A stretch of DNA of 64,000 nt, taken from assembly GCA_019614645.1 (NCBI GenBank), contig JABWDB010000067.1, positions 186,001 to 250,000 on the forward strand, written 5' to 3'. The position numbers were made by a program, and so were the translations under genes. This stretch comes from Stratiolaelaps scimitus. Its lineage: Eukaryota; Arthropoda; Arachnida; Mesostigmata; Laelapidae. The notes under the pieces were generated by a model. That model worked only from the letters and a program-made list of their open reading frames with translations. It was not told where the DNA came from and did no database searches. This document shows, piece by piece, positions 11,350 through 22,502 of the stretch. Numbering within the stretch: position 1 is the first letter of the stretch; every line of letters starts with the position of its first letter.

Positions 11350-12241
11350 ATTATTATTACCACCGCTCACCATACTAATGCAGTGAATAACATCACTTAA
11401 TCTGTAAGACCTATGTAGTTTTGCCACGCGCCACCTAGCCCTCACAGTATTTACGAACACGCATGCAGTGCGGAGCCGGAAAAGCAACTGCCTTCCGACC
11501 CATGAGAGTCTTCACCATCTCCAAATAGGTTGAATACCATGTTTAACATGTGATGATCAAGGAATACAAACATGGGAGGAAGGTTTGCCTACCGATAGCG
11601 ATGATTGATGTTTCCTGTCAGAAGTAGATATATCGTTGCCTTATTTTCTTCATATTGCCTAAGAACAAGATATATGCGTCTGTGGACAGCAGCGCATTAA
11701 CGAGCAGGTACACGAAACTGGTATATCTATTTAGGCACCCTAGCACCCCCATATTCAAAGGAGGAAGTTTTTACTCGATCCAGTTTGGCTTTTGTTTTCA
11801 TAATCTTTCTTAGATGTGTGTACCGAAGGCGTTTGCTGATGAAGTGAGTATCATACCTACCTAGGTGAATCTGTTCATGAATTTCACCTCTGGCCCATTT
11901 AGCCTTGGTTAATTATTCCGTGCTAGCCTTCCTCCGTGAGAGTGGACTTTACCTTTGCAGTCCGTCGTATGTTGACCTAGATGCTAACGTGTCCAGGATA
12001 CGCTGCCGGGGTGACTAGCGCCTGCTGCAGAGGAGACCTGCTACAAGGTGGTCTTAATGGCTCTTCTCTGTTCGGCTTGGCAAATCTGAAAAAAATGAGC
12101 GCATCTCTGTGGACTTAAATTGTTGCCCCGAGCGAAGCTGATTATCTGCTCAATAGTAGGGTGGTAACCTGTTCGAACGTCGCTTATAATCTTATTGGAT
12201 TTCAGTATATATAATGGAACGACTCGAAGGAGAGGCTCAGA

Positions 12242-12252
12242 TGGGCCGATCA
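12242..12252. repeat. Target-site duplication, left copy, for SINE D
   Basis: TGGGCCGATCA is repeated exactly at 12465-12475. The duplicated bases belong to the interrupted LINE reading frame. Confidence 0.8.
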
Positions 12253-12464
12253 GGTCCTAGAGGGGAGGTCCAGTAAGAAGCTGAGAATCAGCTAACCACA
12301 TCATGTGGCTGGGCTTGTACAGATCGCACCGTCCTACTGAATGAGTGCGGTAAGCGATACCGGGAAGGGCGGTTCTCTTGAGCATCGTCAATAGTTCCAG
12401 AAGCGGGCGGGGGGTCACCCTGATGTCGTGCATTAGTATGGCAACACTTTCCTTAAAAAAATGG
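12253..12464 (+). mobile_element. SINE-like retroposon D inserted in LINE A
   Basis: About 212 bp with an AAAAAAA tail at its plus-strand 3' end and perfect 11-bp target-site duplications. It contains AGCTGAGAATCAGCT near its 5' side, CGATACCGGGAAGGGCGGT in the middle and CATTAGTATGGCAACACTTT before the A-tail. Related copies are at 34831-34923 (plus) and 48625-48806 (minus). No open frame. I cannot show a tRNA head, so its origin is uncertain, but the A-tail and duplications make it an RNA-derived insertion. Confidence 0.82.
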
Positions 12465-12990
12465 TGGGCCGATCATGGCGATGTTGCGCAGAACGAAATT
12501 TCGCGGTAACGAGTCGAATGCATCCCGGAAATCTATGAACACTCTGTATAGAACCTACCCTCCCTCTAGTGGCAGTGTTTGTTTAATATCGGAGAGGGGG
12601 ATGGTGCAAGCCGTTAACGTGGACATCTTGAACGCAATGCTCGTTGCCCATGTCAAAAAGAGCAGCTCATGCTACTAGTCTGCTGACAGTGTGACTACAA
12701 ATGTGTCCGGCCCAGGCGATTTATCCCGAAAGAGTCGCAGTATGGCCTGTTTTACTTCTTGAACGGTGAAGTTCTCTTTCAGCATGGCTCATTCACCACC
12801 GTAAATCCTCCTTGGACCATGCAGTTGACAACCGGTGTATCTCTTGGGATCGCATTACACAGCTTGGAGTCTCGTAGTGTATGATAGACGGGTGACCTCC
12901 AGTTATTGGCAAGCAAGTTTCCTTGCGAGAAACTGGACGACCTGCAGAAAACAACCTGCAGATCACCACGGTCATTGCTTGACGCGCTCC

Positions 12991-15900
12991 GTGGAGACTT
13001 TAGCGGAACAGTCACCTAATTGTTCGCTGAAGTGTTCAATGTCCATACATATGTTCCGGGAGCTGGAGTAGTGTATCGGTGACAGCTCTCAGTCGGTCTG
13101 CCTGAGAGAAACCTAGTCACAGAACGTTGTTTATGCTGGCGTGTGGGAACGATAATATCTAATCCAATGAAAACGTGGGCTGTTCCTTTATTCTTTGGGC
13201 AGATGTGGATGCTTGGATATATAGGCCTTTTTACCCATAATCCTTTCCGCTAAAGCAGCAGCTTACCAGAAGCTTCGTGCCAAAACCATGTAGCAGATGC
13301 TTGCGCAGCCAACTGGCAGCTGAAAATTCGTCACTCCGGCTTGTTAGATCCCATTTCATCACCAGACAATGGAGGGAAGCTAGACCGAGCCACCAAACAC
13401 AATGGCGTCCAGAGGGGTGCAAGTAGTCGTTGTCATCAGCTCATCTACGAATGAGACTGGCGAATGGGGCATCGTTTCCACAGGCAGTGAACTTAACACT
13501 AGGTTTAGAGGTATATTGTAAGTAGGGGGATGGACTGGGGTTAAGGATAGGGAAGCGGTGTATGCATTTAGTGAGATGGCAGTTCGTGGAGTTCAGAGTC
13601 GTCAGCAGTCAGATGGTGGAGGGAGCGAATTGAGCATTGTTCTTGGTTACTGGAATCGCAATTGGGACCAGCGATGCAGAGGAGTAAGGGAACTGGGAAT
13701 CGAGAACGGAAGGAGGGGTGGTAGGCACAAGGCCCTAGCTCACATGGGACACACGATGAGACGAGTGGGGAGGAATGGGTTCCGTGAAATATGATTCATG
13801 GTAGAGACCACGTAGCTCTGAAGCGGCTTAGCTTATCGGCAGAGGCAGCCATTGGCCAGCGAGCCCCCCACGAGTTGAGTCTTCTTTTCTCTACGAAGAA
13901 GACCTGAATATTCCCCCCCTGCGTCACACGCCCACACCCATAGGCATATATATATATATATATATATTCGGCTCGACAAACTATATAATGGCGGGCGAAC
14001 AACGAGGTGGTTACATGAGGATTGCCATTTACAAGAACTGCGCCATGCCCTAAGTTATCACAGGGAGAACGGGCAGCAGAAAGGTTAACTCTTCATGTTT
14101 AGCTATTTAGGACGCCGAGATGTAGCGGTAAGGCAGTGAGAAGGAACAGTAGAGAAGATGGAAACGAACGCCAAAAACAGGGCCACCCCTGATTTAGTTG
14201 ATGATAGCTCATATGATAGTGAATGGAACTGACATAAGTCTAGGGGTGGGACAGACATTTGGGGCTGGAAAGGGCCGCCAAAGGGGCAACATCGGCCAGT
14301 GGTAACTTCGTAGTAATATAGCAGTATGATGGCCAATAGAAAATGGTGAACTGGGCTGAGGGCAACGAAGAATGAACTAGTAGTGTCATACGCACATACT
14401 TATAGGAGAAAGCTCAGGCGGATGAAGTGATCGACTCATGCGAAACAAGGCGGAGTAACAGCTGTGGCGAACTTGTTCATATAAAACAGAGACGAAAACG
14501 TGTCGTGTAAGTTCTCATATCTGCCAGAGATGAATGATGTTTGTCAGTGAATCTTCTACGACTGTCAAAAAGGATATAAATTTTTATCTGGCTAGAATAG
14601 ATAATTAATACACAGACAGCAATTTCGTTTGAGTAGAATCGATTTATTTGATCAGATTCTCATATTTAAATATGTATGAAGTTCTCTGAAGTCAAAGGTT
14701 TAACTTTATGACGGTTCTTTTATTGACTCCAAATCATTATTTTCATATTCAAGTGTATCACGGAATATGATAGAATAAAACGAAGTCTTTTTGACCAGAA
14801 TGAGAAGTATTTTGAGAGGTTTTGGCGCAGCATCTCTGGGTGTTGTGTTAATGCAACGTTCGTGACCACCCAGGCTACACCTTTTCAAATAATTATATAA
14901 AAAAATTGCTGGTGAGCTTCTTGCGTTTGTTGCAACCATAGACCAAACATCTACTATTGCCATCTTAGGAATAACGTAACAGCAGGGTTTTTCTGTGACT
15001 CGATAAAAATTCTTCATAAATGTAAACTCATAAATGTAAAGGGCTCGGCCTCCCACCCTAAACAACCCAGGCTGTCCCTGATGCACCGCTCTCCTTCTCG
15101 ATTATCAATGGTGTTCTGTTAATGTTGTTACGGTGTTTACAACAAAGATCTGGCTCTTGGCCCTCGGATGAAGCCAGCGGTTTCGTGTGCAATAGCTGTG
15201 TTAGCGACATTGACAGAGAAGTGCACATTGGATCACATCGAACGTATGAACTGCATTAAATATAGCTGTAGGTTCAAGGACTTATTCATAAGTTCTGTAT
15301 GCAAGTTAAAAGTGAGTCATCCAAGACATATCTTGTTTATGAAGAATTTTTTTCTCAAATCTTCGAAGAGCTCTATAAATTGGGGATGTATACATCCAAA
15401 TATGGCAAAGAGAATAACACTTGTATTTGGTCACTCCAATATGCTAAGAATGTCTACAACACGAAGAAGGCGGTCGACCTCTCGTGGCACGTAGTGGTTA
15501 GCGCCACTGTTGGTAAAACCTTGGTGCGGTGCATTGCGAACAAGAAGGCTCACATGGACATTGCACTTGGTGTGTAATTCACGGTCTTCCTGTGTGCTGG
15601 CCCAGTTGAGATGCCTGCTATTGCTGAGCAGCATTCAGCGATGATAAACTGGTCACTGTGTTCTCCACCTGAAGAATTCATGTCATTTTGTGAAGACAGG
15701 TGGCCGACAATTAAATCCACGCTAGATAGCAATATAGAAAGTAAGCCGAGGCTCAGCTATGATAAGAGAACAAAGGAGGTGGACGGTTACATTTTTGCCC
15801 CATTTCTGCCGCCATTGATGCTCGAACCGAAGTCGATCACCGGATCAAATGATGGAGAGATGCAATATAATGTTAAAATAAGTGCTTCGATATCTAAACC

Positions 15901-16190
15901 ATAACTTCATCAACCTGTTCATCAACTCAAGTGATATCGATGCGGATGACATACATTATAATGGCCATGGTGTTCGGACGGCGGCTGCCCAGATTGCACG
16001 TGCCTACAAATCAGCATGTCTTTAGATGCACAAATGGTGCCTATAGATCCTCTCCACGAAACGTCGCAAGGGAAAGTGGCTCAATAGTAAGAAAGGTGGC
16101 CGTTTACGTCGGCATTGTTGTCTTTGTTCCTCTGCACGCCCTGAAGGTTTGAAGAATCATCGGGTACCAAACTATTTTGCCATCTCTCTA
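12991..16190. other. Mostly unassigned; several open frames of unknown meaning
   Basis: Holds a (TA)n at 13946-13967 and G-rich sequence at 13520-13790. The longest frame is a 126-codon minus frame at 14706-15086; plus frames at 15168-15577 and 15611-15904 follow. None shows a domain I recognise and none has a convincing start or splice context. The plus frames lie upstream of, and on the same strand as, the LINE RT scrap at 16190-16340, so they may be decayed LINE sequence, but I cannot prove it. Confidence 0.4.
13946..13967. repeat. (TA)n microsatellite
   Basis: TA tract of about 22 bp. Confidence 0.85.
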
Positions 16191-16340
16191 AATAACAAAA
16201 TAGATCTCGATTTCTCTAAGGCATTTGACCACGTTAATGACACGTTTCTCGTACACCCAAGCTACTTAAGATTAGATTTTATGAAGATGACCTAAATCTA
16301 TACAGTTCAAGACGTAGCCCAAAGGCATAGCGACATTGAG
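16190..16340 (+). pseudogene. LINE reverse-transcriptase remnant B
   Basis: A short but clear piece of a non-LTR reverse transcriptase. IDLDFSKAFDHVND (about 16200-16243) is the motif A region carrying the first catalytic aspartate. About 35 bases later, in a shifted frame, FYEDDLNLYSS keeps the YxDD catalytic box with a changed residue (YEDD). The spacing between the boxes is far too short for a complete RT, so an internal deletion is certain. The motif style resembles CR1/Jockey-type LINEs. Surrounding frames (15168-15904 and 16355-16775) may belong to it but show no diagnostic residues. Confidence 0.8.
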
Positions 16341-19227
16341 ATCTCCACTCCAAAATGTGCCGTGAACGATCGCGGCACATTAAAAAAAAAGCTATGGACA
16401 CCTCATCTATCGTCATTCTGCAGCTGCGGTGCAAACGTTCTGATGATATCACTTATGCATCATTCGAATTTCATCACAAGTCGAAAATTATGCTCGCAAA
16501 ATGGATTTGGAAAATGTGCTTTGCGTCACGAAATCTAAACAAAGCGGTCTTATTCTCTGTCACATTAAATGAGTGCTGACAAAGAGCTGCATTTATTCGC
16601 AATGGAGCGTTGTAGGCTATTGCGTTTTTCAACAAAATCTACTTATGGAGGAATACTGAATAGAGATTCGAGATTTATAATAGCGAAATGTGATTCAATC
16701 ATACACAGGGGCCGCGTCATTTCGAGGAAACTGATATTAGCTAAAGATGAGGATCTCAAGGATACAAGGCTTTGAGGACATTCCGCAAGCATATGTTTAC
16801 TGTATACGATAAAGTGTGTCGCCCGTCTTAAAGAAAATAACCGTTTTTAAGGATATTATCTTTAATTAACACTGATCAAATTAAAAGAAAAACTCGTTAG
16901 TTAAATAGTAGCTAAGAATGCTTATGTTATATATGAAGTCTTTCGTAGCATGCTCACGGTTATCCTGTTCAATAAAGCGAACTGTTGAAATAATAAGAGA
17001 ACAGCAGTTGATGGTTTAATTGATGATATCAGGATTTAATTTGGATCACTACAGTTTAAACCCGTTTAAACTAATGAAAAATATACATATTAGATTGGGC
17101 GGTAATATAGCTATAATTAGGAAATACCAATAGATGAATTCTTATCGTCTGTGAATCAAACTAAGAATAGAAACTACCTTACAATCTAATAGCCTGCACA
17201 CTCACACTTGATTGGGTGGGTGTCTGTTTGCAATGCCACCAATGAACCCACTCTAGTTGGTCGTTAAATAAAGAGGCTCAGAGCACTTCTGGAAATGCTT
17301 TAAAATATGTCCTGCGTTCGGCAAAGTATTCAGTCCGCAGAAAACTACTGTGTACCAAACCTGCAGCCATTGGTAGCCATAGTAAGATTTAGTTAACAGA
17401 TAGAGAGCCGATGATCAACTCTCAGCTTAGCTGCAAACTGGGACATCACATCATAGAGAACATGAGTTATTCCAACAACGTTGCTTAGTGCGATAGTGCT
17501 CTTGGTTGTAAAGGCAGTCGTTTCTCTCAAATCAGACAGGGATTGAAGTGACTTTTGCTGAAAACAAAAAACATTTCAAAGGTGAGTGATATTGGCTTAA
17601 TCTATTTGTGTCCCTTACGTCACAATCGCTTGCTTAACTGGATTTGGATACGGACACTTAGTTACATTGAACTACAAAAAATATTGTCGGTTTCGCGCTA
17701 GTACCGTCCCCATCCTCAACAAATCTATTTCTCACCAACACGTTCATCTGAGCGCATGTCCGACTATCAGTTGTACTGAGTAGAGCAGTGGTATACAGAG
17801 CCGCTTAGTAATTATCATTCGTGTAATTGTGACCTCTTCCCAATTTCAAAACGCCCATTCTGTTTAGGCGGCCGTGAAGATGTGAACCAATCGTACTACT
17901 TTAGTATTGATGAAAGCTAAAACAGATCCGAGTATTTCGAGATCGACATTTCGGATAAAAAAAAAGTCACCCGTAAGCTACTTCTCCTCGCCTCACCAAA
18001 CCCAAACACGGTCACCCTCCATAAATCCATAATGTGAGGGGTGAAACTATCGCCATCTTTGTCCTTTGCTGGGGTGGGACGAGGGAAGCTTCGTAGAAAT
18101 CTCGATGTCTGATGTCGATTCTCTGAAATGTCCGTAACCGACACAACAGTGTTCGTTAGTTGATTCTACTGACCCCGCTCAGAAGGTGCAGTTCCACAGA
18201 CTGGCGGACGCTCACCCTAAAATATTGTGCCTTGCATTGTTCTACATAACCTGTATATTTTCTTCAGTACTGCCTATAGTATTACAGTGTAGTGTCTTTC
18301 GTAGATCGTATATTCACTTTTTGCACATTGTATTGCCCAACGTTCGTAGGGCCATTACATTAGAGACGTGCGGCAGAGTGTACGATTATCAGCTAATTTA
18401 AATGTGTAAAAAACTTGAACCAGCAATTTATCGCCTTGCGCACAAATTTCAATCTATGGATTTGATTTCGGTTTGAAACCGTAGCTCATTGACAAACAAT
18501 AACAAGGCCACTCGGGGGGAAATCTTTCCTATAACAACCAAGGATGTGTTCGTAAGAAATACTTTTTCTCTTGCTTAAAACCAATTAATGACGATTTGGA
18601 GACATCAGTGCTAGCCTTGGATATCTACATCTTCAGGAAGAATTCTGAGCTCAGAGGGGGCGTCCGTCAGAAAATTGTTTTGAATTACTTGAACTCTTGG
18701 CCTCCCAAGTGCCAATGTATATAGAATATATATAATATCATAGTAGCATAAAAGAAGCTCTACGACTGCATTGCAGTAACAGAGATAAATACACGTACGT
18801 CGAACAAGAGAAAGAGGAAGAGAGAGTGATGTCATACGCCCTTTGAATGTTCTCTGCTCCACTAATTTCGACCACTTGATGTCACCTTGGAGAACGATGC
18901 CGATTCCCATATAACAAGTTTTACTTTGTTTCATTCAATCGCAGATGCAGTGACTCAAAAGATGGGGAAGCAATCTCTAAAAATTCATTTTTATTCAAAA
19001 TATCGTGCTGGGTTGACTACGTCGAAACCTTAAATAGTACGGATGTATCGTCTACAAAATAAGTGCTCTGAATCTTGGGAGAGACTTGATTTATAGCACA
19101 AACACTACGTTTATCTACAAGATAAACAGAGAGAACCGAGAATGGATGTTTGAGGTCTTCGCATTTCACCGTGACCTCCTTTAGGTACAGTCCCTCTAGT
19201 TTTAAAGAAAACCAACTACAAGTGTTC
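16341..19227. other. No recognisable gene
   Basis: No domain or known repeat found. The plus frames at 16355-16775 could be continuation of the LINE remnant upstream. The rest is AT-rich with small frames only. Confidence 0.45.
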
Positions 19228-19740
19228 TTATCTATCCATAGATGAGACGTGGATCTTTAGGACTGTATGATGAAGCACTGAAACAAATGCCTCAGCCGTG
19301 GCCAGAAAGATCCTCACAACCGTGCCTCCACAATCTGATCCAAGATGAATAAACTCCGAGATATGTTTCAGAAAATGTTCAGCTGGGAATCTACATTGAG
19401 TGTCTGCGAGTATGGAAAGGTCTTCGACATGCACTTCGGTCACTTGCTCGTTCACGGAGCGCTAGAATAACTTTCGGGGCTCTATAGTGGCTTTAGAGCT
19501 GCTTGGGTTTTATCAAACCCCTTGGATGCCTTAGGTCCCTCCTCATAGGCATTGCCTTTTTGACAAGGATTTCCTGTATCCATAATGTGCAGAGAAGACC
19601 TTGGAACCAGTGTGGCAAAAACTCCACAAGTTAACTCCTGCATGAGAGCCATCAGCTCTCTTAGTGAAAGGTGCCACAATGGCATCATATATTCTCTCCC
19701 AAGTATTCTTTCCCAAGATTTCCATCGTTGACAAGGGCGA
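19228..19740 (-). other. Possible decayed coding sequence, unidentified
   Basis: Three minus-strand open frames (19543-19734, 19482-19688 and 19228-19455) tile the interval with frame changes between them, which can be the trace of a pseudogene or exon. Their composition looks more protein-like than most frames here, but I recognise no domain. Confidence that it was ever coding is low. Confidence 0.2.
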
Positions 19741-19989
19741 TTTCTAACTTAGATTATTCTTTATTATAAGGCACTCCCCAGATAAGTAGTAGTGCATCCT
19801 CCGGATTGCTGTTTCAGTCGTTCCGTCTTCCCTGACAGAATTAAAATATTTACATGATAATTTGTGGCGCAGTTTTGAGTCCATCGGCCCACCAAGGGCA
19901 GCTTGAATTTTCAGGTAGTTGAGACACGGTATTTAGCAATGATTCTGCTATGTTATGGCGTGTTCCACTCTATTATTCCACTATACTAT

Positions 19990-20032
19990 ATTACAGTTCC
20001 TTTAATAGATCAATATGCCAATAAACCTTGAC
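19990..20032 (+). repeat. Possible SINE C tail fragment
   Basis: Weak match to the SINE C end: TTCCTTTAATAGATCAATAT, then CCAATAAACCTTGACCTC. It lacks the AAGCATTG core, so the assignment is tentative. Confidence 0.35.
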
Positions 20033-20606
20033 CTCACAGTGTATTCTACTATATTATAGAGTTACAGAGCATTATATTATATTCTTAGATTCGCGTATTA
20101 GATTATATTATAGCGTATTTTACTATGTGACAGCTAAATAATTTGCCTTAACTAAAAGACAACAGACAAACCTGTCTATTTGACACGATTAGGGTCTCAA
20201 CATAGCGAATCGAGGACACCCTGCACGTTAGACATTCTCTGTGCCCAGAGCGTAACAGAGAAATGATTAGCCGTTCAGGTGAATCATTATTCGTTTCGCA
20301 TTAGTCCTTTTCAGGAAGTAAATCAGAACACCAGCCCCTTGATCGAACAGAAGAATACTTCCGTGTCCTGGCCCGAACGGTGGCCATCCTAGAAACGATC
20401 ACATTTAGAACCATGCTTTGGATAACGTTCCTTCAAGAAAGCGCCAATGACGGATTCATATTAGGGCCGTCTACATATTCTTAGATATTATTATATTGTT
20501 GTCCTGCTAGGATACATGGCCACCAAGTGACCGACCTGAGTGAAAGACAGACGTTACCCACATACTATCTCGAAGTAATTCCGCGCAATCTCATCAACTA
20601 CTGTCC

Positions 20607-20645
20607 CCTAACAAGGGTCCATTGTTCCCTAACAAGGGTCCATTG
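20607..20645. repeat. Two-copy 21-bp tandem repeat
   Basis: CCTAACAAGGGTCCATTG occurs at 20607-20624 and again at 20628-20645, a period of 21 bp. A short local duplication. Confidence 0.85.
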
Positions 20646-20879
20646 ATGTTAGTTCCATGTTCATCGTATCCACCAATCCCAAACTCAACTGTGAAAAATA
20701 GCCTCTCGGCCACCCCCGGGTCGATCTTGGCACGGGGGCCCCTTTGGCAATATCGCCAATATTGCACAACGCATTACGCATCATATCAGCCTGCCAACCT
20801 TTGGTCTTCCAGAGATCGCTTGACAGGGATACTGTACCACCGGCATTTTGTGGACTATTGTCGCACCTGTTTCTAAAAA

Positions 20880-21290
20880 TTGGGTAAAGGCTGAAGTCGA
20901 TAATTACAGGCCAATCGCACAGGGATTTGAAACCGGAACAGGCTGTATCACTCTTGAATAAAATTATAACTAAGTTTATCAAAGTCCATCTGTTGGCTGA
21001 TGACTCGCTTGGCGAAACCGACACGAGTTGCGTAGATGATACATGACTCGGGACTTCGTCTAAACAAGCAGGTAGAAGTTCATTGTATTTATTTCAATTT
21101 TTCAGAAACCTTTTTCAAAAGGCTTTCGATACAGTCTATCAGGGTAACGCGGCTCATATCACTACCGCTGCGACTGGCGGCACTATGTGTCTTCGCCAAG
21201 AACTGTCCGAACTGTCCATCCTCCGTAAACTTAGTGCGTTCGTACTCAAATACAGCGATACCTTTGACAGTTTGCATATAAAATATTATA
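20880..21290 (+). pseudogene. LINE reverse-transcriptase remnant C
   Basis: Degenerate non-LTR RT. Near 20885-20925 the plus strand reads EVDNYRPIA, the conserved (D/N)YRPI motif at the start of the RT fingers. About 200 bases on, near 21110-21150, FQKAFDTVYQG matches motif A (the usual F-KAFD-V). The part between is shortened and frameshifted and no YADD box is recognisable. It is close to but on the opposite strand from the Gypsy-type integrase remnant at 21740-22130, so the two are separate insertions. Confidence 0.72.
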
Positions 21291-21739
21291 AAAGAAAATA
21301 GGGTTTACCATTGTTGAACCACTGAAACTGGTATTTCTCGCTCTTATGCATTCAGACTCTAAGCTGTAACACCACTCCAGAATGTCATATACAACAATTA
21401 TAACAATCGATAACTACAGGCCCTGTGGCTCAATGGTTCATTGCCCGTCTGACATTAGAAAAATTTCTTTGGGACCACATCTACTCGGACATACAACTAC
21501 TTGTTAAGTGTGAGCGAAACCCATGGAGACACCGCTGCTTGAAATGATTCACAACTGTGCCATTTTTTCGAGTACGGAATGTCTCGAGTTCCACCTGTGG
21601 ACGCAACGTCCATGAATGCTGTTACAGAGGTTGTAGCTTTGCGAACAGCCCTGGGATAGGCCAAGCTCTCCGCACTTTTACCGCTGCTGGCTGACTTTGC
21701 CAACGATGCTTGAGTCACTGCTCCTCTCTCCCCAGCTCC

Positions 21740-22130
21740 TCATGGACCTTCACTCGTAGCCATTGAATGTCATCGTGAGAAAATCCCGAGTACCCGTCTC
21801 CACTGGATCACCGCCGAGCAGAAGTACGACTAATTGACCATGATTACCGAACGCAGCCCGGAAAGCCTCGAATGCCTGCACAATTACACCGTAAGCCGCA
21901 AACAAGAGATACAGCAACGTATCGCGTGGCATGATCCACGGCCACTGGCACGTAGAAGAAACCGGATTAATAGGTGAGCCCATGAGAACCGTCCCATAAT
22001 TTTAAGCCCGGCAAGCGCAAATGGATAATCAGGGGTTCGCACTGGGTAATCGATACATTCCCCTTTCCTGGTGTGCTCGCTGCTGCTGGCGTATCGGGCA
22101 TCCTTCGACAAACCTCTCATCGTTTTACAA
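21740..22130 (-). pseudogene. Ty3/Gypsy-type integrase remnant
   Basis: Remnant of a retroelement integrase, the enzyme that joins cDNA to chromosomal DNA. From high to low coordinates, 22120-21990 shows a degraded zinc-binding/linker region containing YPVRTPDYPFALAGLKIMG, which fits the stretch just before the catalytic core. Then 21955-21911 reads VAVDHATRYVAVSLV, the signature of the first catalytic aspartate in Ty3/Gypsy-like integrases. A frameshift follows and the second half of the core appears in another frame (21890-21760). No reverse transcriptase, protease or LTRs are recognisable nearby, so this is an isolated relic. Confidence 0.75.
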
Positions 22131-22389
22131 AAAATAGGGTCTGATATCGAAGCGTTTGGATAATTTGCGAAACGACACTCGCCAACGGGAGGCGACCCAT
22201 CGTCCGTTTATCAATTCTGGCCGCTTCTGGTTGAGACTCATCTTTAGATTATCCAGTTATTCGCAGAACATGAGTAGTTCCAAATCGCTCTCTTTTAATT
22301 CAACCAATACTCAACATGGACTTCTTGGGGCGAGGACCAACAGTTTATGCTGTTTCTTCGGAAGCCTTCCTTAATCAAGGCTTTTATTT

Positions 22390-22502
22390 TCTGGCTATCA
22401 GAAGCCAGAGGGTGCAGGTTCGAGCCCCGCTGTGTGACATATAAGAGAGCTTAAGCATTGTAAAATTGCAGCTGCTTTAATAAACCAATATGCCTTTACC
22501 GT
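22390..22502 (+). mobile_element. SINE C copy
   Basis: Contains a B-box-like GGTTCGAGCCC (around 22417), GTGTGACATATAAGAGAGCT, TTAAGCATTGTAAAATTGCA, CTTTAATAAACCAATA and a terminal CCTTTACC. It is one of the better preserved copies of the 3' two thirds of the family. The tRNA-like 5' part is partial (GGCTATCAGAAGCCAGAGG resembles an anticodon arm). Confidence 0.82.

Larger units (their letters stand above)
12050..12990 (-). pseudogene. LINE reverse-transcriptase remnant A, split by SINE D
   Basis: Decayed non-LTR retrotransposon polymerase, which would copy its RNA into the genome at a nicked target. From high to low coordinates, near 12777-12680 it shows FTVQEVKQAI and KSPGPDTF, matching the conserved stretch just before the RT fingers. 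Near 12570-12480 it shows VFIDFRDAFDSLP, the catalytic motif A region, followed by LRNIAMIGP. Read across the SINE D insertion, the frame resumes in 12252-12110 with sequence fitting the next RT motifs, including a FARGNNLSP version of the usual GVRQG-LSP. Stops and shifts occur throughout. The exact clade is unclear; a Jockey/CR1-like or R1-like type is possible. Confidence 0.82.

Noticed and set aside
14706..15086. 126-codon minus-strand open frame
   Set aside because: No recognisable domain, no clear start context, and length is reachable by chance in a 64-kb window.
15485..15540. tRNA-like A-box string (GTAGTGGTTAGCGCC)
   Set aside because: No B-box at the right distance and no foldable cloverleaf; too weak for a tRNA or SINE call.
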